Source: Deltaproteobacteria bacterium (GTDB lineage: Bacteria; Desulfobacterota; Deferrimicrobia; Deferrimicrobiales; Deferrimicrobiaceae). From it: DNA of 49,200 nucleotides. The notes under the pieces are model-generated. The model worked only from the letters and a program-made list of their open reading frames with translations, ran no database searches and was not told where the DNA came from. The DNA lies in assembly GCA_021802685.1 (NCBI GenBank), contig JAJZRM010000001.1, positions 1 through 49,200 of the forward strand, written 5' to 3'. Positions 32,384 through 40,325 of the stretch are shown here, piece by piece; position 1 is the stretch's first letter, and each line of letters begins with the position of its first letter. The translations under genes were made by a program, and so were the position numbers.

Positions 32384-32410
32384 GGAAAGGACCCGCCCTC
32401 AACCGGGTCC
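32384..32410 (-). terminator. Hairpin at the end of moaC
   Basis: On the minus strand GGACCCG / CGGGTCC make a perfect 7-bp stem with an 8-nt loop, then TTTCC. The moaC stop codon sits inside the loop. The T-run is short, so termination may be partial, letting some transcripts reach the channel-like gene. Confidence 0.5.
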
Positions 32411-32881
32411 CTCTTTCCGGTACGTTCCGCTTTTCCCCCCTTCCTTGAACAGGAGGGCCACTTCCGTGATCGTCATCCCCCGGTCCGCCCCCTTGCACAT
32501 GTCGTAGACGGTCAGCGCCGCGACGGACGCGGCGGTCATCGCCTCCATCTCGACGCCCGTGCGGTCGATCGCCTTCACGGACGCCTTCACGAAGATCCGT
32601 CCCGCGTCCGGGTCCGTGTCGAAATCGACGGAGACCGCCAGGAGGGCCAACGTGTGAGACAGCGGGATCAGTTCGGGCGTCCTTTTCGCGGCGGCGATCC
32701 CCGCGAGGCGCGCGACGGCCAGGACGTCCCCCTTGGCCGCCTTTCCTTCGAGGATCATCTTCACGGTGCCCGGCTTCATGATCACGGTGGCGCCCGCGAT
32801 GGCGACCCTCATGGTCGGATCCTTGCCGCTGACGTCCACCATTACCGCCCGCCCGTGGTCATCGAAATGGTTGAACCCCAT
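32399..32881 (-). CDS. moaC: Cyclic pyranopterin monophosphate synthase MoaC
   Basis: 160-residue enzyme that converts the MoaA product to cyclic pyranopterin monophosphate, first committed pterin of molybdenum/tungsten cofactor synthesis. Conserved blocks FDDHGRAVMVDVSGKD, KGDVLAVARLAGIAAAKRT, ELIPLSHTL, VKAIDRTGVEMEAMTAAS and VYDMCKGADRGM contain the catalytic Lys and Asp residues. GGAGG 6 nt before the ATG. No moaA or other cofactor gene is close by. Lies between the pterin dehydratase and the channel-like gene on the same strand. Confidence 0.95.
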   Translation of the reverse strand: MGFNHFDDHGRAVMVDVSGKDPTMRVAIAGATVIMKPGTVKMILEGKAAKGDVLAVARLAGIAAAKRTPELIPLSHTLALLAVSVDFDTDPDAGRIFVKASVKAIDRTGVEMEAMTAASVAALTVYDMCKGADRGMTITEVALLFKEGGKSGTYRKEGPG

Positions 32882-32986
32882 GGGTCACCTCCAAAGCGCA
32901 CGCTTCTACATGCAAGCCCGGCGTCGCGCCGGGAATAGAAATACCACGTTCGAAGGATGGCGGGGGGGGCGATCAGCGGGGACGGT

Positions 32987-33331
32987 TCATGGCGGGCCCC
33001 CGGCATCGAGAAGGCGGTCGACTTTCGCCGCCATGATGAAATCGTTTTCGTGCAACCCATTGATCGAGTGGGTGCTGAAGCGCACCGTGCAGTACCCCCA
33101 GCCGACGGACAGGTCGGGGTGGTGCCCCTCCGCTTCCGCGATCTCCCCGACCCGGCCGGCGAACCGCATCGCCTCCGCGAAGGTCCTGAACCGGAATTCC
33201 CGGCGGATTCCCTTCGCCTCCTCCTCGAGCGTCCACCCGGGGAACCGGGCGATCATGCTTCCGGCTTCCTCCGCTCCCATAGCCGGCACGCCGCCCCGGC
33301 ACGGCACGCACCGCTTGTCCGATAGTTCCAT
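32987..33331 (-). CDS. 4a-hydroxytetrahydrobiopterin dehydratase (PCD/DCoH family)
   Basis: 114-residue pterin-4a-carbinolamine dehydratase. The active-site stretch EAEGHHPDLSVGWGYCTVRF holds the conserved His-His and Trp-Gly, followed by STHSINGLHENDFIMAAKVD; CVPCRGGVPAM at the N-terminus and WTLEEEAKGIRREFRF are family features. ATG at 33331 with GGAGG 8 nt upstream; the frame can be extended six residues but without support. No aromatic amino-acid hydroxylase is nearby, so a role in folate or molybdopterin-related pterin chemistry is possible; moaC follows about 100 nt downstream. Confidence 0.92.
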   Translation of the reverse strand: MELSDKRCVPCRGGVPAMGAEEAGSMIARFPGWTLEEEAKGIRREFRFRTFAEAMRFAGRVGEIAEAEGHHPDLSVGWGYCTVRFSTHSINGLHENDFIMAAKVDRLLDAGGPP

Positions 33332-33355
33332 GGATGCGTCCTCCCTCATTCATTG

Positions 33356-33429
33356 GATGCGAAAAACGAGCTGGGCGCCCGGTGGGGAAAAATTTCCCGG
33401 GAGGAGAAGCTCGTTTCGGATTCCGCATC
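33356..33429. repeat. Nested inverted repeats upstream of the RND operon
   Basis: Outer arms GATGCG (33356-33361) / CGCATC (33424-33429), middle arms AAACGAGCT (33364-33372) / AGCTCGTTT (33408-33416), and an inner palindrome GGGAAA-AA-TTTCCC (33385-33398). All lie in the 138-nt gap between the divergent pterin dehydratase and efflux genes. Likely operator or structured leader for the pump operon, for which no local repressor gene is present. Confidence 0.6.
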
Positions 33430-33469
33430 TAATGATGCATCGGTCGAGGCCGGTTCGGATGAAGAAACC

Positions 33470-34987
33470 ATGTCGCCAGCGGACGGTAAAACATCATCGA
33501 AACGAAAGGACGCGTTGCGTCTTTTGCGTTTTCAAGCCGCGATCCTTGCCGCAGCGCTCGCCGGATGCGCGGCCGGCCCGGATTTCCGCCGGCCCGATCC
33601 CCCTTCGGCCGTTTCTTACACGCCGTCCGCGCTGCCGGCGGAAACGGCCGCCGCGCCAGTGGCTGGCGGCGCGCCGCAGCGCTTCGTCCCGGGAGAAGAG
33701 ATTCCCTCCCAATGGTGGGCGCTGTTCCGTTCCGAACCCCTGGACCGGTTGATCCGCCGGGCGCTGGCGGACAGCCCGACGCTCGCCGCGGCGCAGGCGA
33801 AGCTGCGCGTGGCGGAGGAGAACCGGCGCGCGCAGGTCGGCGTATTCTTTCCCGCCGTCGACGGGAGCGCGTCGGCCGCGAGACGGAAGTTCTCGGGCGC
33901 ATTGTTCGGGGCGCCCGGAAACGAGCTCGCTCCCTTCACCCTCTACAACGCTTCGGTGAACGTCTCGTACGCGCTGGACCTGTTCGGCGGCAACCGGCGC
34001 GAGCTGGAGGCCCTGCAGGCGCAGGTCGATTACCAGCGGTTCCAGCTGCAAGGCGCCTGGCTTGCCCTCACATCCAACCTGGTCACCACCGCGGTGCTGG
34101 AGGGATCTCTCCGAGCCCAGATCGGCGCGACCCGGGAAATCATCGCGGCGGAAGAGACGCAGTTGGACCTGGTGGAACAGCAGTTCCGGCTGGGAGGGGT
34201 TTCCCGCGCCGAGGTCCTCGCACAGCAGGCCCAGCTGGCCCAAACCCGGGTGACCTTGCCGCCGCTGGAGAAACAGCTGGCCCAGGCCCGCCACCGGCTG
34301 GCGATACTGGCCGGCAGGTTTCCCGGTGAGGCGGGAACGCTTCCCGAATTCGAACTGGACGGCCTGGACCTTCCGCGGGAACTGCCGGTGAGCATCCCTT
34401 CGTCGCTTGCGCGGAGGCGTCCGGACATCCTCGCCGCGGAAGAGCTGCTGCATGCGGCATCCGCCGGGATCGGCGTGGCAACGGCGAATCTGTACCCGCA
34501 GGTGACCTTGACCGGCAGCCTCGGGACGGAGACGAACAGGATACGGGACCTGTTCGGCGGGGGGACGTCCGTCTGGGGCCTGGGCGCCGGATTGCTCCAG
34601 CCGCTGTTCCGCGGCGGCGAGCTGACCGCGAAACGCCGCGCCGCCATCGCTGCCTACGAGCAGGCCGGCGCGCAGTACCGCGAAACCGTTTTGCTGGCGT
34701 TCCAGGACGTGGCCGATGTCCTGCGGGCACTGGAGATGGACGCGCGGACGTTAAAGGCGCAGTCGGAGGCCGAAGCGGCCGCACGGGCATCGCTCGATCT
34801 CGCACGGCAGCAGTTCCGTCTCGGGGCGGCGAGCTATCTGACGCTGCTCAACGCGGAGCGCCAGCATCAGCAGGCGCGGATCGGGCTGGTCCAGGCCCGT
34901 GCCGCGCGCTATTCCGACACCGCCGCGCTTTTCCAGGCGCTCGGCGGCGGGACGTGGAGTGCAACCGAGGGAGGCATCCACCGATGA
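33470..34987 (+). CDS. RND efflux outer-membrane lipoprotein (NodT/OprM family)
   Basis: 505-residue outer-membrane channel of a tripartite pump. Lipobox LAGC near residue 33 after the hydrophobic stretch LLRFQAAILAAALAGC predicts lipid attachment. GPDFRRPDPP, QWWALFRSEPLDRLIRRAL, NVSYALDLFGGNRRELEAL, RRRPDILAAEELLHAASAGI and the repeated C-terminal FQDVADVLRAL, QFRLGAASYLTLLNAERQ blocks are typical TolC-fold repeats. ATG at 33470 has a weak upstream site; a TTG at 33515 with AAAGGA would give a very typical 18-residue signal. Stop overlaps the adaptor ATG (ATGA). Confidence 0.92.
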   Translation: MSPADGKTSSKRKDALRLLRFQAAILAAALAGCAAGPDFRRPDPPSAVSYTPSALPAETAAAPVAGGAPQRFVPGEEIPSQWWALFRSEPLDRLIRRALADSPTLAAAQAKLRVAEENRRAQVGVFFPAVDGSASAARRKFSGALFGAPGNELAPFTLYNASVNVSYALDLFGGNRRELEALQAQVDYQRFQLQGAWLALTSNLVTTAVLEGSLRAQIGATREIIAAEETQLDLVEQQFRLGGVSRAEVLAQQAQLAQTRVTLPPLEKQLAQARHRLAILAGRFPGEAGTLPEFELDGLDLPRELPVSIPSSLARRRPDILAAEELLHAASAGIGVATANLYPQVTLTGSLGTETNRIRDLFGGGTSVWGLGAGLLQPLFRGGELTAKRRAAIAAYEQAGAQYRETVLLAFQDVADVLRALEMDARTLKAQSEAEAAARASLDLARQQFRLGAASYLTLLNAERQHQQARIGLVQARAARYSDTAALFQALGGGTWSATEGGIHR

Positions 34988-36105
34988 AAAAGCGCATCTT
35001 GTTCGTCGTCATCGGCCTGGCGGCCGTAGTCGCCGCGCTTTCGGCCGTCAAGGCGATGCAGATCGGCGCGATGGTCGAGCAGGGGAAAAAGGCCGTTCCC
35101 CCGCCGGAGACGGTGACCACCGCCGCGGTCCGCTCCGATACGTGGGAGGTCGCCCTGACGGCGGTCGGCTCCCTGACCGCGGTCCAGGGAGTCACCGTGG
35201 CCGCCGAGCTGCCGGGAAAGGTCGCGGAGATCGCCTTCGAGCCGGGGGCCAAGGTGAAGAAGGGGGACCTGCTGATCCGCCAGGACACAAGCGTCGAAGA
35301 GGCCCAGCTTCCCGGGGCCGTGGCCCAGGCGGACCTGGCCCGGACCGTCCTCGAGCGCGACGCCGAAATGCTGGCGAAACAGATCATCTCCCAGGCCGAC
35401 TACGACGTCGCCGTCGCCAACCACGAGCAGGCCATGGCCCAGGCCAACAACATCCGCGCCGTCATCGCCAAGAAGACGATCCGCGCCCCGTTCACCGGGC
35501 GTCTCGGCATCCGGCAGGTCAATCTCGGCCAGATCCTCCGCGAAGGGGACCCGATCGTCACGCTGCAGTCCCTCGATTCGATCTACGTCGATTTCACCCT
35601 GCCGCAGCAGGAACTCGCCAGGTTGCGCGCCGGCCTGCCGGTGCGGGTGACGACCGACGCCTTTCCCGGACAGGCGATCGACGGGCGCATCACGGCCGTG
35701 AACCCGCTGGTGGACGCCGAGACCCGCAACGTCCGGCTGCAGGCGACGGTGGCGAACCGGGCCGAAAAGCTCCGGCCCGGGATGTTCGTCAACACGTCGG
35801 TCGGACTCCCCATCCGGCGAACGGTGCTGGCCATCCCGGCCACGGCCGTGCTCTATGCCCCTTACGGCGACTCGGTCTTCATCGTCGCCGACGACAAGGA
35901 GCGGAAGGGGGGGAAGGCGCTGCGCCAGCAGTTCGTGCGGCTCGGCGAGAAGCGGGGCGATTTCGTCGCCGTCACCGACGGGTTGAAGGGAGGGGAGGAC
36001 GTCGTCAGCACCGGGGTCTTCAAGCTGCGCAACGGGCAGGCGGTGGTGGTCGACAACCGGCTCTCCCCGCCGTTCCGGGAAAGCCCCAAGCCGGAGAACA
36101 ATTGA
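34984..36105 (+). CDS. RND efflux periplasmic adaptor subunit
   Basis: 373-residue membrane-fusion protein. N-terminal anchor MKKRILFVVIGLAAVVAALS, then beta-barrel and lipoyl halves (GVTVAAELPGKVAEIAFEPG and IRAPFTGRLGIRQVNLGQIL) around a short helical hairpin (residues about 110-160, QADYDVAVANHEQAMAQAN), LDSIYVDFTLPQQELARL and the membrane-proximal LAIPATAVLYAPYGDSVFIV. ATG overlaps the outer-membrane gene stop by 4 nt and the permease starts 3 nt after its end, so all three subunits are translated together. Resembles MexE/MdtA-like adaptors. Confidence 0.94.
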   Translation: MKKRILFVVIGLAAVVAALSAVKAMQIGAMVEQGKKAVPPPETVTTAAVRSDTWEVALTAVGSLTAVQGVTVAAELPGKVAEIAFEPGAKVKKGDLLIRQDTSVEEAQLPGAVAQADLARTVLERDAEMLAKQIISQADYDVAVANHEQAMAQANNIRAVIAKKTIRAPFTGRLGIRQVNLGQILREGDPIVTLQSLDSIYVDFTLPQQELARLRAGLPVRVTTDAFPGQAIDGRITAVNPLVDAETRNVRLQATVANRAEKLRPGMFVNTSVGLPIRRTVLAIPATAVLYAPYGDSVFIVADDKERKGGKALRQQFVRLGEKRGDFVAVTDGLKGGEDVVSTGVFKLRNGQAVVVDNRLSPPFRESPKPENN

Positions 36106-36108
36106 CCG

Positions 36109-39100
36109 ATGAAGATCACCGACCTGTTCATACGCCGCCCCGTCCTGGCCCTGGTGGTCAACCTGCTCATCATCATCGCGGGCCTGCAGGCGATCCGGAC
36201 CCTCAACGTCCGCCAGTACCCCCGGAGCGAGAACGCGAAAGTGACCGTCACCACCGTCTATGTCGGCGCCAGCGCGAACCTTGTGCGGGGCTTCATCACC
36301 TCCCCGCTGGAGCGCGCCATCGCGGCCGCCGACGGCATCGAGTACATGGAATCGCAAAGCGCCCTCGGCCTCTCCACGATCAGCGTGCGCCTGCGGCTCA
36401 ACTACGACTCCACCAAGGCCCTGGCCGAGATCGGCTCCAAGGTGGACCAGGTGCGCAGCGATCTCCCCCCGGAGGCGGAGGTGCCGGTGATCAACATCGA
36501 GTCGGCCGACAGCCAGTTCGCCTCGGCGTACCTGAGCTTCAGCTCGGACCTCCTGCAGCAGAACGAGATCACCGACTACCTGGTGCGCGTCGTGCAGCCC
36601 CGCCTCTCCTCCATCCCCGGAGTGCAGCGGGCCGATATCCTCGGCGCGCGCACCTTCGCCATGCGCGTCTGGCTCAAACCCGAACGGATGGCGGCCCAGG
36701 ACATCAGCCCCGCCCAGGTGCGCCGCGCGCTCGCCTCCAACAATTTCCTGTCCGCGCTCGGCAGCAGCAAGGGGGCCTACATCCAGGTCAACCTCACTGC
36801 CGACACCAATCTCAGCACGGTCGACGAGTTCAAGCGACTCGTGGTTCGCCAACGGAACGGGACGATCGTGCGGCTGGGCGACATCGCCGACGTGGTGCTG
36901 GGGGCCGAGGACTACAATTCCGACGTCCGCTTTTCCGGACAGACCGCGGTGTTCATGGGGATCTGGCCGCTTCCGAACGCCAACTCCCTCGACGTCATCG
37001 GCCGGGTGCGGGCGGAGATGGGCTCCATCCAGCGCGACCTGCCGACCGGCCTCGCGGCCCGCGTGGCCTACGATGCCACCAACTACATCTCCAACGCCAT
37101 CCGGGAGGTGCTGAAGACCCTAGGCGACACGCTGCTGATCGTCATGGTCGTCATTTTCCTGTTCCTCGGTTCCTTCCGTTCGGTCCTGGTCCCGGTCGTG
37201 GCGATCCCGTTGTCCCTGATCGGCGGAGTTTTCCTGATGCAGGCGTTCGGGTTCACCGTGAACCTGCTCACCCTCCTGGCCATCGTCTTATCGGTCGGTC
37301 TTGTGGTCGACGACGCCATCGTGGTGGTGGAGAACGTGGAACGCCACATCCGCGAAGGGAAATCGCCCCTGGATGCGGCCCTGTTGGGCGCCCGGGAACT
37401 CGTCGGGCCGGTCGTCGCGATGACCGTCACCCTGGCGGCGGTCTATCTTCCCATCGGCCTGCAGGGGGGGTTGACCGGCGCGCTCTTCCGGGAGTTCGCC
37501 TTCACCCTGGCCGGGGCGGTCGGCATCTCCGGGATCGTCGCCCTGACCCTGTCTCCGGTCATGTCGGCCAGGCTGCTCAAACCCGGGGTCCAGGAGGGCC
37601 GCCTGGCGGGTCGCATCACCCGCGATTTCGAACGACTGAAAAACGCCTACGGCCGGCGCCTCGACGCCACCCTGGCGGCGCGCCCGGCGGTCTACATGGT
37701 CTGGATCGTGGTATCCCTCCTCGCCGTGCCGATGTTCATCATGTCCGCCAAGGAGCTGGCGCCGCTGGAGGACCAGGGAGTCATCTTCGGCATCGTCGAC
37801 GCGTCCGCCAATTCGACCCTCGACCAGAACACCCTGTTCGCCGCGGAAACCAACAAGGTGTTCCAGAGCGTGCCGGAAACGGACTTCACCTTCCAGATCA
37901 CGTTCCCCAACTCCGGTTTCAGCGGGATGGTCGTCAAGCCTTGGGACGAGCGCAAGCGCGACGTCTTCGAGATCCTGCCCGGCATCCAGCAACAGTTGCA
38001 GAAAGTGCCCGGCATCCGGATCTTCCCCGTGACTCCGCCGGCCCTCCCCGGCGGCGGCGATTTCCCGGTGGAGTTCGTCATGGCGTCGACGGCGGAAACC
38101 GAGCGGATCCTCGAATTCGCCAACCAGCTCCAGGGGAAGGCCATGCAGAGCAACATGTTCGCCTTCCCGCCGCTGATCGACGTCAAGATCGACCAGCCCC
38201 AGTCCGAATTCGTCATCGACCGGGACAAGGTGGCCTCCATGGGCCTCAACCTGGAACAGATCGGCGGGGACCTGGGGGCGCTGGTCGGAGGCGATTTCGT
38301 CAACCGCTTCGACATCTCCGGCCGCAGTTACAAGGTCATTCCGCAGATCCAGCGGATCGACCGGCTCAATCCCGGGCAGCTCAAGGATGTCTACGTCACC
38401 GGCCCGAACGGCGGGCTGGTCCCCTTGAGCACCGTCGCCACCCTGCGCGAATCGGTCGTGCCCCGCTCGCTCAACCGTTTCCAGCAGATGAACGCCGTCA
38501 AGATCAGCGGGGTGCCCGTTCGTCCGCTGGATGAGGTGCTGCGCTTCCTTGAGGACGAAGCGGCCAGGATCCTGCCCCAGGGATACGTCGTCGACTACAC
38601 CGGCGAATCGCGCCAGCTGCGCACGGAGGGAAACCGGTTCCTTCCCGCCTTCAGCCTGGCCATCATCCTGATCTTCCTGGTGCTGGCGGCCCAGTTCAAC
38701 AGCTTCCGCGACCCGTTCGTCATACTGGCGGGTTCGGTCCCGCTGGCCATGTTCGGTGCGCTTCTCTTCACGTTCCTGAAGATGCCCGATCCGAACGTTC
38801 CGTTCTGGACCCGCGGCTGGACCACCACCCTCAACATCTACTCGCAAGTCGGGCTGGTGACCCTGGTCGGGCTCGTGTCCAAGAACGGCATCCTCATCGT
38901 CGAATTCGCCAACAAGCTGCAGATCCAGGGCCGTTCCAAGCAGGAGGCCGTGCGCGAGGCGGCCATGATCCGCCTCCGCCCGATCCTCATGACCAGCGCC
39001 GCCACCATCGCCGGCCACTTTCCGCTGACCCTGGTCACGGGCGCCGGCGCGGCGGCGCGGAACTCCATCGGCCTGGTGCTGGTCGGCGGCATGTTCATCG

Positions 39101-39207
39101 GCACGCTGTTCACCCTGCTCGTCGTCCCCTCCATCTACATGCTCATCGCGCGCGACCATGAGAAGGACCGGGAACGGGATGCGGGAACCGAGGCGGAGGC
39201 CGCCTGA
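36109..39207 (+). CDS. RND multidrug efflux permease (HAE1/AcrB family)
   Basis: 1032-residue inner-membrane proton-driven pump. FIRRPVLALVVNLLIIIAGL opens TM1; two large periplasmic loops (about 35-330 and 550-860) carry the porter and docking domains; the proton-relay aspartates lie in GLVVDDAIVVVENVERH (TM4, about residue 405); LVTLVGLVSKNGILIVEFANK is the TM10-11 region with the relay lysine. RQYPRSENAKVTVTTVYVGA is typical of permeases of the MexF/MdtB-like set. Substrate cannot be read from sequence; drugs, dyes, solvents or bile-type compounds are all possible. Ends the operon; no regulator gene is adjacent. Confidence 0.95.
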   Translation: MKITDLFIRRPVLALVVNLLIIIAGLQAIRTLNVRQYPRSENAKVTVTTVYVGASANLVRGFITSPLERAIAAADGIEYMESQSALGLSTISVRLRLNYDSTKALAEIGSKVDQVRSDLPPEAEVPVINIESADSQFASAYLSFSSDLLQQNEITDYLVRVVQPRLSSIPGVQRADILGARTFAMRVWLKPERMAAQDISPAQVRRALASNNFLSALGSSKGAYIQVNLTADTNLSTVDEFKRLVVRQRNGTIVRLGDIADVVLGAEDYNSDVRFSGQTAVFMGIWPLPNANSLDVIGRVRAEMGSIQRDLPTGLAARVAYDATNYISNAIREVLKTLGDTLLIVMVVIFLFLGSFRSVLVPVVAIPLSLIGGVFLMQAFGFTVNLLTLLAIVLSVGLVVDDAIVVVENVERHIREGKSPLDAALLGARELVGPVVAMTVTLAAVYLPIGLQGGLTGALFREFAFTLAGAVGISGIVALTLSPVMSARLLKPGVQEGRLAGRITRDFERLKNAYGRRLDATLAARPAVYMVWIVVSLLAVPMFIMSAKELAPLEDQGVIFGIVDASANSTLDQNTLFAAETNKVFQSVPETDFTFQITFPNSGFSGMVVKPWDERKRDVFEILPGIQQQLQKVPGIRIFPVTPPALPGGGDFPVEFVMASTAETERILEFANQLQGKAMQSNMFAFPPLIDVKIDQPQSEFVIDRDKVASMGLNLEQIGGDLGALVGGDFVNRFDISGRSYKVIPQIQRIDRLNPGQLKDVYVTGPNGGLVPLSTVATLRESVVPRSLNRFQQMNAVKISGVPVRPLDEVLRFLEDEAARILPQGYVVDYTGESRQLRTEGNRFLPAFSLAIILIFLVLAAQFNSFRDPFVILAGSVPLAMFGALLFTFLKMPDPNVPFWTRGWTTTLNIYSQVGLVTLVGLVSKNGILIVEFANKLQIQGRSKQEAVREAAMIRLRPILMTSAATIAGHFPLTLVTGAGAAARNSIGLVLVGGMFIGTLFTLLVVPSIYMLIARDHEKDRERDAGTEAEAA

Positions 39208-39464
39208 ATTTCAACGCGAAGGAATCTTTGCGGGCGGGACCGGACGCAGGCGTCCGGCGACTCTGAAATCGTCCGGCACGGCCGAGAGGAAAAGAGCGAG
39301 ATGGCGCGGGCGCATGATCCCTCCCGTTTCCCGTACGATTGGGTGTCCGGAGGAGTTTCGCTTTCGGATGAGGAATTTCCTGCCGGAGGTTCGCCGGGCC
39401 CGTGTTAACATGACGCATGGGCGCTTCGGGGAGTGCAAAATTCTCGGGGAAAGGAGACGTACCG

Positions 39465-39677
39465 ATGGACAGCATCTACAAGATCATCGACGTCGTGGGA
39501 ACGAGCAGGAACTCCTGGGAAGAAGCGGCGAAAAACGCGGTGGAGACCGCCGGGAAATCCCTCGAAGACCTGAGGATCGCGGAAGTCGTCAAACTGGACA
39601 TGGTGATCGAGAAGGGCAAGGTCGTCGCCTACCGGTCCCGCGTGAACATCTCCTTCAAGTATCGCTCCGAGGGGTAA
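39465..39677 (+). CDS. Dodecin, flavin-binding protein
   Basis: 70-residue dodecin, which assembles as a 12-mer sphere and stores or buffers flavins. SIYKIIDVVGTSRNSWEEAAKN, SLEDLRIAEVVKLDMVIEKG and the end YRSRVNISFKYR match the family over the full length. W35-type flavin-stacking tryptophan is present in NSWEEA. ATG at 39465 is preceded by AAAGGAGA; the frame extends upstream to 39417 without homology. The 257 nt between the RND permease and this gene hold only a CCGGACGC/GCGTCCGG hairpin without a T-run and no gene I can see. Own terminator downstream. Confidence 0.93.
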   Translation: MDSIYKIIDVVGTSRNSWEEAAKNAVETAGKSLEDLRIAEVVKLDMVIEKGKVVAYRSRVNISFKYRSEG

Positions 39678-39729
39678 ACCGATTTCCCGGCGATAAAAAC
39701 TCCCGTTTTCTTCATTCGATCGGACACAG

Positions 39730-39764
39730 ACGCCTTCCCCGCCTTCTGGGGGGAGGCGTTTTTT
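39730..39764 (+). terminator. Rho-independent terminator after dodecin
   Basis: Stem ACGCCTTCCCC (39730-39740) with GGGGGAGGCGT (39749-39759), 11 bp with one T-G wobble, 8-nt loop, followed by a run of six T. It also separates dodecin from the perR promoter. Confidence 0.88.
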
Positions 39765-39783
39765 GGGGGGTTGCGCTCGCCCC

Positions 39784-39812
39784 TTGACTTCTTTATTTAG
39801 AACGGTTATAAA
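39784..39812 (+). promoter_or_regulatory. Promoter of perR-rubrerythrin
   Basis: TTGACT (39784-39789), 17-bp spacer, TATAAA (39807-39812): one of the best sigma-70 promoters in the window. The predicted start falls at about 39818-39820, on the first possible ATG of perR (39819). Confidence 0.75.
39797..39811. promoter_or_regulatory. PerR box overlapping the perR promoter
   Basis: TTAGAACGGTTATAA matches the 7-1-7 PerR box consensus TTATAATnATTATAA at 11 of 14 positions. The dyad extends to 21 bp (39794-39814) with a single mismatched pair. It covers the spacer and the -10 box, so a bound repressor would block RNA polymerase: autoregulation and peroxide-controlled rubrerythrin synthesis are expected. 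Confidence 0.72.
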
Positions 39813-39818
39813 TACTGC

Positions 39819-40325
39819 ATGTTTCGTTCAGAGAGCGTGCCCATGCGGAAGATGGAAGAGATGGAACAAGCGCTTCGCGCCGCCGGATGCAGGATCACCC
39901 GGCAGCGGAGCGCCGTCCTCTCCTATTTGGCCTCCATGGATGCCCATCCGAGCGCCCGGCAGGTCTACGCGGAGGTGAAACGGTCCGCTCCCGATATCAG
40001 CCTCGCGACGGTGTACAACACGCTGGGAAAACTGGTTCGCATGCGGATCCTCAATCTCATGGATTTCGAATCGCTGGACAACCGGTACGACAGGGACCCG
40101 GGCCCCCATATCAATCTCATCTGCACCGGCTGCGGAGGGATCCAGGACCTGGAACGGGGATTCCCGATCCCGCCGGAAGAGGTGAAGGCGCGGACCGGTT
40201 TCGACGTAAGGAACGTGCGGATGGAGTATTACGGCATGTGCGCCGAGTGCGAATCGGGACCTCGGCGCGGCGCAACGAACCTTCCAAAGGAAAGGAGAAA
40301 GAGATGGCGACGGAAAAGAACCTGA
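39819..40325 (+). CDS. perR: Fur/PerR-family metal-dependent repressor
   Basis: 168-residue winged-helix regulator. DNA-binding part CRITRQRSAVLSYLASMDAH and APDISLATVYNTLGKL (recognition helix). Structural zinc site from CTGC (102-105) and CAEC (141-144). The regulatory-metal region FESLDNRYDRDPGPHINLIC resembles PerR, whose Fe-bound histidines are oxidised by peroxide. ATG 39819 may be leaderless; ATG 39843 gives a shorter protein. The gene's end overlaps the rubrerythrin start by 22 nt and its last residues are a basic tail. Assignment to PerR rather than Fur rests on the operator type and the neighbour. Confidence 0.9.
   Translation: MFRSESVPMRKMEEMEQALRAAGCRITRQRSAVLSYLASMDAHPSARQVYAEVKRSAPDISLATVYNTLGKLVRMRILNLMDFESLDNRYDRDPGPHINLICTGCGGIQDLERGFPIPPEEVKARTGFDVRNVRMEYYGMCAECESGPRRGATNLPKERRKRWRRKRT

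Noticed and set aside
34899..38534. 1211-codon plus-strand frame across the adaptor and permease genes
   Set aside because: Out-of-frame shadow of two well-conserved RND genes; composition is Gly/Arg/Pro low-complexity.
39240..39257. CCGGACGC/GCGTCCGG hairpin after the RND permease as a terminator
   Set aside because: Stem is good but there is no T-run after it and the loop is too tight for all 8 pairs; not called.
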